NCBI RefSeq assembly: GCF_907165205.1
Contig: NC_058190.1
Location: 17,244,001 to 17,308,000 of the forward strand
Origin: Coccinella septempunctata
Taxonomy: Eukaryota; Arthropoda; Insecta; Coleoptera; Coccinellidae
Length of the DNA stretch: 64,000 nt
Direction: 5' to 3'
The notes beneath the pieces are model-generated. The model was not told the DNA's origin. It was given only the letters and a program-made list of their open reading frames with translations, and made no database searches. Shown here in pieces: positions 39,522 through 52,524 of this stretch (within the stretch, counting starts at the first letter, position 1; every line of letters starts with the position of its first letter). The translations under genes and the position numbers were made by a program.

Positions 39522-41230
39522 GACTTGGTTCGAATTGATCCAACAGTTTTTGAGGAATTGTTATCACACTTTGCCGAATAGACCACTGAAATCTCAATTC
39601 CTATTTGAACTATCGAACTGAAATTCAACATGTGCATCTCAATCCGAAAACTATGTGCAGTTTCAAGATTTGGTTCGAATTGATCCAACAGTTTTCGAGG
39701 AATTGATATGACAATTTGCCGAATTGTCCACTGAAATCTCAATTCCTATCTGAACTATCGAAGTGAAATTCAACATGTGCATCTCAATTCGAAAACTGTG
39801 TGAAATTTCAAGATTTGGTTCGAATTGATCCAACAGTTTTCGAGGAATTGAATCACACTTTGCCGAATTGATCACTGAAATCTCAATTCCTATCTGAACT
39901 ATCGAACTGAAATTCAACATGTGCATCTCAATCCGAAAACTATGTGCAGTTTCAATATTTGGTTCGAATTGATCTCACAGTTTTCGAGGAATTGATATCA
40001 CACTTTGCCGAATTGACCACTGAAATCTCAATTCCTATCTGAACTATCGAACTGAAATTCAGCATGTGCATCTCAATTCGGAAACTGTGTAAAATTTCAA
40101 GATTTGGTTCGAATTGATCCAACAGTTTTCGAGGAATTGATATCACACTTTGCCGAATTGACCACTGAAATCTCAATTCCTATCTGCACTATCGAACTGA
40201 AATTCAACATGTGCATCTCAATTCGAAAACTGTGTACAGTTTCGAGCTTTGGGTCGAATTGATCCAATAGTTCCTTAGGAATTCAAATGATACTATGTCG
40301 AATCGTCCACTGAAATCTCAATTCCTATCTGAACTATCGAACTGAAATTCAACATGTGCATCTCAATCCGAAAACTATGTGCAGTTCCAAGATTTGGTTC
40401 GAATTTATCCACTAGTTCCTCAGGAATTGAAATTATACTTTGACGAATCGACCACTGAAAACTCAGTTCCTATCAGAACTATCGAACTGAAATTCAACAT
40501 GTGCATCTCAATTCGAAAACTATGTGCAGTTTCAAGATTTGGGTCGAATTGGTCCAACAGTTTTTGAGGATTTGATATCACACTTTGCCGAATTGACCAC
40601 TGAAATCTCAATTCCTATCTGAACTATCGAATTGAAATTCAACATGTGCATTCAATTCGAAAACTATGTGCAGTTTCAAGATTTGGTTCGAATTGATCCA
40701 ACAGTTTTTGAGGAATTGATATCACACTTTGCCGAATTGACCACTGAAATCTCAATTCCTATCTGAACTATCGAACTGAAATTCAACACGTGCATCTCAA
40801 TTCGAAAACTATGTGCAGTTTCAAGATTTGGTTCGAATTTATCCACTAGTTCCTCAGGAATTGAAATTATATTTTGTCGAATCGACAACTGAAATCTCAA
40901 TTCCTATCAGAACTATCGAACTGAAATTCAACATGTGCATCTCAATTCGAAAACTATGTGCAGTTTCATGATTTGGGTCGAATTGGTTCAACAGTTTTTG
41001 AGGAATTGATATCACACTTTGCCGAATTGACCACTGAAATCTCCATTCCTATCTGAACTATCGAACCGAAATTCAACATGTGCATCTCAATTCGAAAACT
41101 GTAAAATTTCAAGATTTGGTTCGAATTGATCCAACAGTTTCCGAGGAATTGAATCACACTTTGCCGAATTGACCACTGAAATCTCAATTCCTATCTGAAC
41201 TATCGAACTGAAATTCAACATGTGCATCTC
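39171..41230. repeat. Duplicated junction block, copy 2 (spans J3)
   Basis: Partner of 34,400-36,450, carrying the + to - inversion junction inside it. The right half of this copy also belongs to the 3,589-bp higher-order repeat that continues to 46.9 kb. This suggests the junction lies at the edge of the - arm amplification. Confidence 0.85.
39519..39524. other. Convergent inversion junction J3, paralogue of J1
   Basis: The + strand unit ends at CACATAGTTTT (39,511-39,521) and the - strand unit starts with GACTTGGTTCGAATTG. The join is blunt: no shared bases. Flanks on both sides match J1, including the GATTTTATCGG variant on the left and CCTATTTGAACTATCG on the right. J1 and J3 therefore descend from one junction that was later duplicated. 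GACTTGG is the normal form of this - arm unit class (for example near 42,037 and 42,819), so J3 looks closer to the ancestral state. Confidence 0.9.
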
Positions 41231-41859
41231 AATTCGAGAACAATGTGCAGTTTCAAGATTTGGTTCGAATTGATGCAATAGTTCCTTAGGAATTGAGATG
41301 ATATTTTGTCGAATCGACTACTGAAATCTCCATTCCTATCAGAACTATCGATCTAAAATTCAACATGTGCATCTCATTTCGAAAACTATGTGCAGTTTCA
41401 AGATTTGCCGAATTGACCACTGAAATCTCAATTCCTATCTGAACTATCGAACTGAAATTCAACATGTGCATCTCTTGTCGAAAACTATGTGCAGTTTCAA
41501 GATTTGGTTCGAATTGATTCAACAGTTTTCAAGGAATTGATATCTCACTTTGCCGAATTGACCACTGAAATCTCAATTCCTATCTGAACTATCGAACTGA
41601 AATTCAACATGTGCATCTCAATTCGAAAACTATGTGCAGTTTCAAGATTTGGTTCGAATTGATCCAATAGTTCCTTAGGATTTGAAATGATATTTTGTCG
41701 AATCGACAACTAAAATCTCCATTCCTATCAGAACTATCGATCTAAAATTCAACATGTGCATCTCATTTCGAAAACTATGTGCAGTTTCAAGATTTGCCGA
41801 ATTGCCACTGAAATCTCAATTCCTATCTGAACTATCGAACTGAAATTCAACATGTGCAT

Positions 41860-41870
41860 AGACAAGAGGT
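41860..41870 (-). other. Microinversion, second copy
   Basis: Identical flipped segment AGACAAGAGGT in the same class context, directly downstream of a 99-bp unit whose join reads GAATTGCCACTG (one base lost). Confidence 0.85.
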
Positions 41871-42611
41871 CGAAAACTATGTGCAGTTTCAAGATTTGGT
41901 TCGAATTGATTCAACAGTTTTCAAGGAATTGATATCACACTTTGCCGAATTGACCACTGAAATCTCAATTCCTATCAGAACTATCGATCTGAAATTCAAC
42001 TTGTGCATCTCATTTCGAAAACTATGTGCAGTTTCAAGACTTGGTTCGAATTGATCCAACAGTTTTTGAGGAATTTTTATCACACTTTGCCGAATAGACC
42101 ACTGAAATCTCAATTCCTATCTGAACTATCGAACTGAAATTTAACATGTGCATCTCAATTCGAAAACTGTGTAAAATTTCAAGATTTGGTTCGAATTGAT
42201 CCAACAGTTTTCGAGGAATTGAATCACACTTTGCCGAATTGACCACTGAAATCTCAATTCCTATCAGAACTATCGAACTGAAATTCAACATGTGCATCTC
42301 AATTCGAAAACTATGTGCAGTTTCAAGATTTGGGTCGAATTGGTCCAACAGTTTTTGAGGAATTGATATCACACTTTGCCGAATTGACCACTGAAATCTC
42401 AATTCCTATCTGAACTATCGAATTGAAATTCAACATGTGCATTCAATTCGAAAACTATGTGCAGTTTCAAGATTTGGTTCGAATTGATCCAACAGTTTTC
42501 GAGGAATTGATATCACACTTTGCCGAATTGACCACTGAAATCTCAATTCCTATCTGAACAATCGAACTGAAATTCAACATGTGCATCTCAATTCGAAAAC
42601 TGTGTAAAATT

Positions 42612-42672
42612 TCAAGATTTGGTTCGAATTGATCCAACAGTTTTCGAGGAATTGATAACACTATGTGCAGTT
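42612..42672 (-). repeat. 61-bp truncated unit
   Basis: TCAAGATTTG starts at 42,612 and again at 42,673, 61 bp apart. The join GATAACACTATGTGC removes 84 bp (unit positions 94-145 and 1-32 of the next unit), with GT shared at the two ends. I did not find this deletion on the + arm. Confidence 0.88.
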
Positions 42673-45448
42673 TCAAGATTTGGTTCGAATTGATTCAATA
42701 GTTCCTTAGGATTTGAAATGATATTTTGTCGAATCGACTACTGAAATCTCCATTCCTATCAGAACTATCGATCTGAAATTCAACTTGTGCATCTCATTTC
42801 GAAAACTATGTGCAGTTTCAAGACTTGGTTCGAATTGATCCAACAGTTTTTGAGGAATTGTTATCACACTTTGCCGAATAGACCATTGAAATCTCAATTC
42901 CTATCTGAACTATCGAACCGAAATTCAACATGTGCATCTCAATTCGAAAACTGTGTAAAATTTCAAGATTTGGTTCGAATTGATCCAACAGTTTTCGAGG
43001 AATTGATATCACACTTTGCGAATTGACCACTGAAATCACAATTCCTATCTGAACTATCGAACTGAAATTCAACAAGTGCATCTCAATTCGAAAACTGTGT
43101 ACAGTTTCGAGATTTGGGTCGAATTGATCCATTAGTTCCTTAGGAATTCAAATGATACTATGTCGAATCGTCCACTGAAATCTCAATTCGTATCAGAACT
43201 ATCGAACTGAAGTTCAACATGTGCATCTCAATTCGAAAACTATGTGCAGTTTCAAGATTTGGTCCGAATTGATCCAACAGTTTTCGAGGAATTGATATGA
43301 CAATTTGCCGAATTGTCCACTGAAATCTCAATTCATATCTGAACTATCGAAGTGAAATTCAACATGTGCATCTCAATTCGAAAACTGTGTGAAATTTCAA
43401 GATTTGGTTCGAATTGATCCAACAGTTTTCGAGGAATTGAATCACACTTTGCCGAATTGATCACTGAAATCTCAATTCCTATCTGAACTATCGAACTGAA
43501 ATTCAACATGTGCATCTCAATCCGAAAACTATGTGCAGTTTCAATATTTGGTTCGAATTGATCTCACAGTTTTCGAGGAATTGATATCACACTTTGCCGA
43601 ATTGACCACTGAAATCTCAATTCCTATCTGAACTATCGAACTGAAATTCAGCATGTGCATCTCAATTCGGAAACTGTGTAAAATTTCAAGATTTGGTTCG
43701 AATTGATCCAACAGTTTTCGAGGAATTGATATCACACTTTGCCGAATTGACCACTGAAATCTCAATTCCTATCTGCACTATCGAACTGAAATTCAACATG
43801 TGCATCTCAATTCGAAAACTGTGTACAGTTTCGAGCTTTGGGTCGAATTGATCCAATAGTTCCTTAGGAATTCAAATGATACTATGTCGAATCGTCCACT
43901 GAAATCTCAATTCCTATCTGAACTATCGAACTGAAATTCAACATGTGCATCTCAATCCGAAAACTATGTGCAGTTCCAAGATTTGGTTCGAATTTATCCA
44001 CTAGTTCCTCAGGAATTGAAATTATACTTTGACGAATCGACCACTGAAAACTCAGTTCCTATCAGAACTATCGAACTGAAATTCAACATGTGCATCTCAA
44101 TTCGAAAATTATGTGCAGTTTCAAGATTTGGGTCGAATTGGTCCAACAGTTTTTGAGGATTTGATATCACACTTTGCCGAATTGACCACTGAAATCTCAA
44201 TTCCTATCTGAACTATCGAATTGAAATTCAACATGTGCATTCAATTCGAAAACTATGTGCAGTTTCAAGATTTGGTTCGAATTGATCCAACAGTTTTTGA
44301 GGAATTGATATCACACTTTGCCGAATTGACCACTGAAATCTCAATTCCTATCTGAACTATCGAACTGAAATTCAACACGTGCATCTCAATTCGAAAACTA
44401 TGTGCAGTTTCAAGATTTGGTTCGAATTTATCCACTAGTTCCTCAGGAATTGAAATTATATTTTGTCGAATCGACAACTGAAATCTCAATTCCTATCAGA
44501 ACTATCGAACTGAAATTCAACATGTGCATCTCAATTCGAAAACTATGTGCAGTTTCATGATTTGGGTCGAATTGGTTCAACAGTTTTTGAGGAATTGATA
44601 TCACACTTTGCCGAATTGACCACTGAAATCTCCATTCCTATCTGAACTATCGAACCGAAATTCAACATGTGCATCTCAATTCGAAAACTGTAAAATTTCA
44701 AGATTTGGTTCGAATTGATCCAACAGTTTCCGAGGAATTGAATTACACTTTGCCGAATTGACCACTGAAATCTCAATTCCTATCTGAACTATCGAACTGA
44801 AATTCAACATGTGCATCTCAATTCGAGAACAATGTGCAGTTTCAAGATTTGGTTCGAATTGATGCAATAGTTCCTTAGGAATTGAGATGATATTTTGTCG
44901 AATCGACTACTGAAATCTCCATTCCTATCAGAACTATCGATCTAAAATTCAACATGTGCATCTCATTTCGAAAACTATGTGCAGTTTCAAGATTTGCCGA
45001 ATTGACCACTGAAATCTCAATTCCTATCTGAACTATCGAACTGAAATTCAACATGTGCATCTCTTGTCGAAAACTATGTGCAGTTTCAAGATTTGGTTCG
45101 AATTGATTCAACAGTTTTCAAGGAATTGATATCTCACTTTGCCGAATTGACCACTGAAATCTCAATTCCTATCTGAACTATCGAACTGAAATTCAACATG
45201 TGCATCTCAATTCGAAAACTATGTGCAGTTTCAAGATTTGGTTCGAATTGATCCAATAGTTCCTTAGGATTTGAAATGATATTTTGTCGAATCGACAACT
45301 AAAATCTCCATTCCTATCAGAACTATCGATCTAAAATTCAACATGTGCATCTCATTTCGAAAACTATGTGCAGTTTCAAGATTTGCCGAATTGCCACTGA
45401 AATCTCAATTCCTATCTGAACTATCGAACTGAAATTCAACATGTGCAT

Positions 45449-45459
45449 AGACAAGAGGT
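45449..45459 (-). other. Microinversion, third copy
   Basis: Same segment 3,589 bp from the second copy. Confidence 0.85.
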
Positions 45460-46200
45460 CGAAAACTATGTGCAGTTTCAAGATTTGGTTCGAATTGATT
45501 CAACAGTTTTCAAGGAATTGATATCACACTTTGCCGAATTGACCACTGAAATCTCAATTCCTATCAGAACTATCGATCTGAAATTCAACTTGTGCATCTC
45601 ATTTCGAAAACTATGTGCAGTTTCAAGACTTGGTTCGAATTGATCCAACAGTTTTTGAGGAATTTTTATCACACTTTGCCGAATAGACCACTGAAATCTC
45701 AATTCCTATCTGAACTATCGAACTGAAATTTAACATGTGCATCTCAATTCGAAAACTGTGTAAAATTTCAAGATTTGGTTCGAATTGATCCAACAGTTTT
45801 CGAGGAATTGAATCACACTTTGCCGAATTGACCACTGAAAACTCAATTCCTATCAGAACTATCGAACTGAAATTCAACATGTGCATCTCAATTCGAAAAC
45901 TATGTGCAGTTTCAAGATTTGGGTCGAATTGGTCCAACAGTTTTTGAGGAATTGATATCACACTTTGCCGAATTGACCACTGAAATCTCAATTCCTATCT
46001 GAACTATCGAATTGAAATTCAACATGTGCATTCAATTCGAAAACTATGTGCAGTTTCAAGATTTGGTTCGAATTGATCCAACAGTTTTCGAGGAATTGAT
46101 ATCACACTTTGCCGAATTGACCACTGAAATCTCAATTCCTATCTGAACAATCGAACTGAAATTCAACATGTGCATCTCAATTCGAAAACTGTGTAAAATT

Positions 46201-46261
46201 TCAAGATTTGGTTCGAATTGATCCAACAGTTTTCGAGGAATTGATAACACTATGTGCAGTT
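46201..46261 (-). repeat. 61-bp truncated unit
   Basis: Same 84-bp deletion as at 42,612, exactly 3,589 bp further on, which confirms that it was copied as part of the 3,589-bp repeat. Confidence 0.88.
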
Positions 46262-46519
46262 TCAAGATTTGGTTCGAATTGATTCAATAGTTCCTTAGGA
46301 TTTGAAATGATATTTTGTCGAATCGACTACTGAAATCTCCATTCCTATCAGAACTATCGATCTGAAATTCAACTTGTGCATCTCATTTCGAAAACTATGT
46401 GCAGTTTCAAGACTTGGTTCGAATTGATCCAACAGTTTTTGAGGAATTGTTATCACACTTTGCCGAATAGACCATTGAAATCTCAATTCCTATCTGAACT
46501 ATCGAACCGAAATTCAACA

Positions 46520-49365
46520 TGTGCATCTCAATTCGAAAACTGTGTAAAATTTCAAGATTTGGTTCGAATTGATCCAACAGTTTTCGAGGAATTGATATCA
46601 CACTTTGCGAATTGACCACTGAAATCACAATTCCTATCTGAACTATCGAACTGAAATTCAACAAGTGCATCTCAATTCGAAAACTGTGTACAGTTTCGAG
46701 ATTTGGGTCGAATTGATCCATTAGTTCCTTAGGAATTCAAATGATACTATGTCGAATCGTCCACTGAAATCTCAATTCGTATCAGAACTATCGAACTGAA
46801 GTTCAACATGTGCATCTCAATTCGAAAACTATGTGCAGTTTCAAGATTTGGTCCGAATTGATCCAACAGTTTTCGAGGAATTGATATGACAATTTGCCGA
46901 ATTGTCCACTGAAATCTCAATTCATATCTGAACTATCGAAGTGAAATTCAACATGTGCATCTCAATTCGAAAACTGTGTGAAATTTCAAGATTTGGTTCG
47001 AATTGATCCAACAGTTTTCGAGGAATTGAATCACACTTTGCCGAATTGACCACTGAAATCTCAATTCCTATCTGAACTATCGAACTGAAATTCAACATGT
47101 GCATCTCAATCCGAAAACTATGTGCAGTTTCAATATTTGGTTCGAATTGATCCCACAGTTTTCGAGGAATTGATATCACACTTTGCCGAATTGACCACTG
47201 AAATCTAAATTCCTATCTGAACTATCGAACTGAAATTCAACATGTGCATCTCAATTCGAAAACTGTGTACAGTTTAGAGCTTTGGGTCGAATTGATCCAA
47301 TAGTTCCTTAGGAATTCAAATGATACTATGTCGAATCGTCCACTGAAATCTCAATTCCTATCTGAACTATCGAACTGAAATTCAACATGTGCATCTCAAT
47401 CCGAAAACTATGTGCAGTTTCAAGATTTGGTTCGAATTGATCCAACAGTTTTCGAGGAATCGATATCACACTTCGCCGAATTGACCACTGAAATCTCAAT
47501 GCCTATCTGAACTATCGAACTGAAATTCAACATGTGCATGTCAATTCGAAAACTATGCGCAGTTTCAAGATTTGGTTCGAATTTATCCACTAGTTCCTCA
47601 GGAATTGAAATTATACTTTGTCGAATCGACCACTGAAAACTCAATTCCTATCAGAACTATCGAACTGAAATTCAACATGTGCATCTCAATTCGAAAACTG
47701 TGTACAGTTTCGAGCTTTGGGTCGAATTGATCCAATAGTTCCTTAGGAATTCAAATGATACTACGTCGAATCGTCCACTGAAATCTCAATTCCTATCTGA
47801 ACTATCGAACTGAAATTCAACATGTGCATCTCAATCCGAAAACTATGTGCAGTTTCAAGATTTGGTTCGAATTGATCCAACAGTTTTTGAGGAATTGATA
47901 TCACACTTTGCCGAATTGACCACTGAAATCTCAATTCCTATCTGAACTATCGAACTGAAATTCAACACGTGCATCTCAATTCGAAAACTATGTGCAGTTT
48001 CAAGATTTGGTTCGAATTTATCCACTAGTTCCTCAGGAATTGAAATTATACTTTGTCGAATCGACCACTGAAAACTCAATTCCTATCAGAACTATCGAAC
48101 TGAAATTCAACATGTGCATCTCAATTCGAAAACTATGTGCAGTTTCAAGATTTGGGTCGAATTGGTCCAACAGTTTTTGAGGAATTGATATCACACCTTG
48201 CCGAATTGACCACTGAAATCTCAATTCCTATCTGAACAATCGAACTGAAATTCAACATGTGCATCTCAATTCGAAAACTGTGTAAAATTTCAAGATTTGG
48301 TTCGAATTGATCCAACAGTTTTCGAGGAATTGATAACACACTTTGCCGAATTGACCACTGAAATCTCAATTCCTATCTGAACTATCGAACTGAATTCAAC
48401 ATGTGCATCTCAATTCGAGAACAATGTGCAGTTTCAAGATTTGGTTCGAATTGATGCAATAGTTCCTTAGGAATTGAGATGATATTTTGTCGAATCGACT
48501 ACTGAAATCTCCATTCCTATCAGAACTATCGATCTGAAATTCAACATGTGCATCTCATTTCGAAAACTATGTGCAGTTTCAAGATTTGCCGAATTGACCA
48601 CTGAAATCTCAATTCCTATCTGAACTATCGAACTGAAATTCAACATGTGCATCTCTTGTCGAAAACTATGTGCAGTTTCAAGATTTGGTTCGAATTGATT
48701 CAACAGTTTTCAAGGAATTGATATCACACTTTGCCGAATTGACCACTGAAATCTCAATTCCTATCAGAACTATCGATCTGAAATTCAACTTGTGCATCTC
48801 ATTTCGAAAACTATGTGCAGTTTCAAGACTTGGTTCGAATTGATCCAACAGTTTTTGAGGAATTTTTATCACACTTTGCCGAATAGACCACTGAAATCTC
48901 AATTCCTATCTGAACTATCGAACTGAAATTTAACATGTGCATCTCAATTCGAAAACTGTGTAAAATTTCAAGATTTGGTTCGAATTGATCCAACAGTTTT
49001 CGAGGAATTGAATCACACTTTGCCGAATTGACCACTAAAATCTCAATTCCTATCTGAACTATCGAACTGAAATTCAACATGTGCATCTCAATCCGAAAAC
49101 TATGTGCAGTTTCAAGATTTGGTTCGAATTGATCCAACAGTTTTCGAGGAATTGATATCACACTTTGCCGAATTGACCACTGAAATCTCAATTCCTATCT
49201 GAACTATCGAACTTAAATTCAACATGTGCATCTCAATTCGGAAACTGTGTGCAGTTTCTAGATTTGGTTCGAATTGATCCAACAGTTTTCGAGGAATTGA
49301 TATCACACTTTGCGAATTGACCACTGAAATCTCAATTCCTATCTGAACTATCGAACTGAAATTCA
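46520..49365 (-). repeat. Sub-block recurring at 6,005 bp, copy 1
   Basis: Class order and small variants match 52,525-55,370 at 6,005 bp. Shared marks include the unusual ATTCGTATCAGAACTATCG segment near 46,778 and 52,783, AGTTTAGAGCTTTGGG near 47,271 and 53,276, and GAATCGATATCACACTTCG near 47,457 and 53,462. At the right end this copy reads CAACATGTGC where the partner reads CAACAAGTGC. Confidence 0.8.
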
Positions 49366-51019
49366 ACATGTGCATCTCAATTCGAAAACTGTGTACAGTT
49401 TCGAGCTTTGGGTCGAATTGATCCAATAGTTCCTTAGGAATTCAAATGATACTATGTCGAATCGTCCACTGAAATCTCAATTCCTATCTGAACTATCTAA
49501 CTGAAATTCAACATGTGCATCTCAATCCGAAAACTATGTGCAGTTCCAAGATTTGGTTCGAATTTATCCACTAGTTCCTCAGGAATTGAAATTATACTTT
49601 GACGAATCGACCACTGAAAACTCAGTTCCTATAAGAACTATCGAACTGAAATTCAACATGTGCATCTCAATTCGAAAACTATGTGCAGTTTCAAGATTTG
49701 GGTCGAATTGGTCCAACAGTTTTTGAGGAATTGATATCACACTTTGCCGAATTGACCACTGAAATCTCAATTCCTATCTGAACTATCGAATTGAAATTCA
49801 ACATGTGCATTCAATTCGAAAACTATGTGCAGTTTCAAGATTTGGTTCGAATTGATCCAACAGTTTTTGAGGAATTGATATCACACTTTGCCGAATTGAC
49901 CACTGAAATCTCAATTCCTATCTGAACTATCGAACTGAAATTCAACACGTGCATCTCAATTCGAAAACTATGTGCAGTTTCAAGATTTGGTTCGAATTTA
50001 TCCACTAGTTCCTCAGGAATTGAAATTATATTTTGTCGAATCGACAACTGAAATCTCAATTCCTATCAGAACTATCGAACTGAAATTCAACATGTGCATC
50101 TCAATTCGAAAACTATGTGCAGTTTCATGATTTGGGTCGAATTGGTTCAACAGTTTTTGAGGAATTGATATCACACTTTGCCGAATTGACCACTGAAATC
50201 TCCATTCCTATCTGAACTATCGAACCGAAATTCAACATGTGCATCTCAATTCGAAAACTGTAAAATTTCAAGATTTGGTTCGAATTGATCCAACAGTTTC
50301 CGAGGAATTGAATCACACATTGCCGAATTGACCACTGAAATCTCAATTCCTATCTGAACTATCGAACTGAAATTCAACATGTGCATCTCAATTCGAGAAC
50401 AATGTGCAGTTTCAAGATTTGGTTCGAATTGATGCAATAGTTCCTTAGGAATTGAGATGATATTTTGTCGAATCGACTACTGAAATCTCCATTCCTATCA
50501 GAACTATCGATCTAAAATTCAACATGTGCATCTCATTTCGAAAACTATGTGCAGTTTCAAGATTTGCCGAATTGATCACTGAAATCTCAATTCCTATCTG
50601 AACTATCGAACTGAAATTCAACATGTGCATCTCTTGTCGAAAACTATGTGCAGTTTCAAGATTTGGTTCGAATTGATTCAACAGTTTTCAAGGAATTGCT
50701 ATCTCACTTTGCCGAATTGACCACTGAAATCTCAATTCCTATCTGAACTATCGAACTGAAATTCAACATGTGCATCTCAATTCGAAAACTATGTGCAGTT
50801 TCAAGATTTGGTTCGAATTGATCCAATAGTTCCTTAGGATTTGAAATGATATTTTGTCGAATCGACAACTAAAATCTCCATTCCTATCAGAACTATCGAT
50901 CTAAAATTCAACATGTGCATCTCATTTCGAAAACTATGTGCAGTTTCAAGATTTGCCGAATTGACCACTGAAATCTCAATTCCTATCTGAACTATCGAAC
51001 TGAAATTCAACATGTGCAT

Positions 51020-51030
51020 AGACAAGAGGT
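51020..51030 (-). other. Microinversion, fourth copy
   Basis: Same segment 5,571 bp from the third copy. Confidence 0.85.
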
Positions 51031-51771
51031 CGAAAACTATGTGCAGTTTCAAGATTTGGTTCGAATTGATTCAACAGTTTTCAAGGAATTGATATCACAC
51101 TTTGCCCAATTGACCACTGAAATCTCAATTCCTATCAGAACTATCGATCTGAAATTCAACTTGTGCATCTCATTTCGAAAACTATGTGCAGTTTCAAGAC
51201 TTGGTTCGAATTGATCCAACAGTTTTTGAGGAATTTTTATCACACTTTGCCGAATAGACCACTGAAATCTCAATTCCTATCTGAACTATCGAACTGAAAT
51301 TTAACATGTGCATCTCAATTCGAAAACTGTGTAAAATTTCAAGATTTGGTTCGAATTGATCCAACAGTTTTCGAGGAATTGAATCACACTTTGCCGAATT
51401 GACCACTGAAAACTCAATTCCTATCAGAACTATCGAACTGAAATTCAACATGTGCATCTCAATTCGAAAACTATGTGCAGTTTCAAGATTTGGGTCGAAT
51501 TGGTCCAACAGTTTTTGAGGAATTGATATCACACTTTGCCGAATTGACCACTGAAATCTCAATTCCTATCTGAACTATCGAATTGAAATTCAACATGTGC
51601 ATTCAATTCGAAAACTATGTGCAGTTTCAAGATTTGGTTCGAATTGATCCAACAGTTTTCGAGGAATTGATATCACACTTTGCCGAATTGACCACTGAAA
51701 TCTCAATTCCTATCTGAACAATCGAACTGAAATTCAACATGTGCATCTCAATTCGAAAACTGTGTAAAATT

Positions 51772-51832
51772 TCAAGATTTGGTTCGAATTGATCCAACAG
51801 TTTTCGAGGAATTGATAACACTATGTGCAGTT
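51772..51832 (-). repeat. 61-bp truncated unit
   Basis: Same deletion, 5,571 bp from the copy at 46,201. The following unit reads GAATTGATCCAATAG here and GAATTGATTCAATAG in the two copies to the left. Confidence 0.87.
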
Positions 51833-52524
51833 TCAAGATTTGGTTCGAATTGATCCAATAGTTCCTTAGGATTTGAAATGATATTTTGTCGAATCGACTA
51901 CTGAAATCTCCATTCCTATCAGAACTATCGATCTGAAATTCAACTTGTGCATCTCATTTCGAAAACTATGAGCAGTTTCAAGACTTGGTTCGAATTGATC
52001 CAACAGTTTTTGAGGAATTGTTATCACACTTTGCCGAATAGACCATTGAAATCTCAATTCCTATCTGAACTATCGAACCGAAATTCAACATGTGCATCTC
52101 AATTCGAAAACTGTGTAAAATTTCAAGATTTGGTTCGAATTGATCCAACAGTTTCCGAGGAATTGAATCACACTTTGCCGAATTGACCACTGAAATCTCA
52201 ATTCCTATCTGAACTATCGAACTGAAATTCAACCTGTGCATCTCAATCCGAAAACTATGTGCAGTTTCAAGATTTGGTTCGAATTGATCCTACAGTTTTC
52301 GAAGAATTGATATCACACTTTGCCGGATTGACCACTGAAATCTCAATTCCTATCTGAACTATCGAACTTAAATTCAACATGTGCATCTCAATTCGGAAAC
52401 TGTGTGCAGTTTCTAGATTTGGTTCGAATTGATCCAACAGTTTTCGAGGAATTGATATCACACTTTGCCGAATTGACCACTGAAATCTCAATTCGTATCT
52501 GAACTATCGAACTGAAATTCAACA

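Larger units (their letters stand above)
39750..43338 (-). repeat. 3,589-bp higher-order repeat, copy 1
   Basis: Markers throughout recur exactly 3,589 bp later: GATATGACAATTTGCCG near 39,704 and 43,293, the truncated-unit junctions near 41,405 and 44,994, and the microinversion at 41,860 and 45,449. Only a few base differences were seen, for example CGAAAACTATG near 40,517 against CGAAAATTATG near 44,106. 3,589 bp is 25 units less 36 bp; internal truncations account for the shortfall from whole units. Confidence 0.88.
43800..46570 (-). repeat. Sub-block recurring at 5,570-5,571 bp, copy 1
   Basis: Matches 49,370-52,141; the offset changes from 5,570 to 5,571 bp after the 1-bp deletion that gives GAATTGCCACTG at about 45,387 (GAATTGACCACTG at 50,957). 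This block is also the right part of the 3,589-bp repeat. It shows that the 9,432-bp repeat is a composite of the 3,589-type block and the 6,005-type block. Confidence 0.78.
43339..46927 (-). repeat. 3,589-bp higher-order repeat, copy 2
   Basis: Second copy of the block at 39,750-43,338. A private change is GAATTACAC near 44,740 against GAATCACAC near 41,151. The next block to the right (46.88-47.1 kb) starts like a third copy (GATATGACAATTTGCCG near 46,882) but then departs into the class order of the 9,432-bp repeat. Confidence 0.88.
49370..52141 (-). repeat. Sub-block recurring at 5,570-5,571 bp, copy 2
   Basis: Partner of 43,800-46,570, and recurs again near 58.8-61.57 kb inside the 9,432-bp repeat. 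It carries two 99-bp units (50,563 and 50,952), the microinversion (51,020-51,030) and the 61-bp unit near 51,820. Confidence 0.78.
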
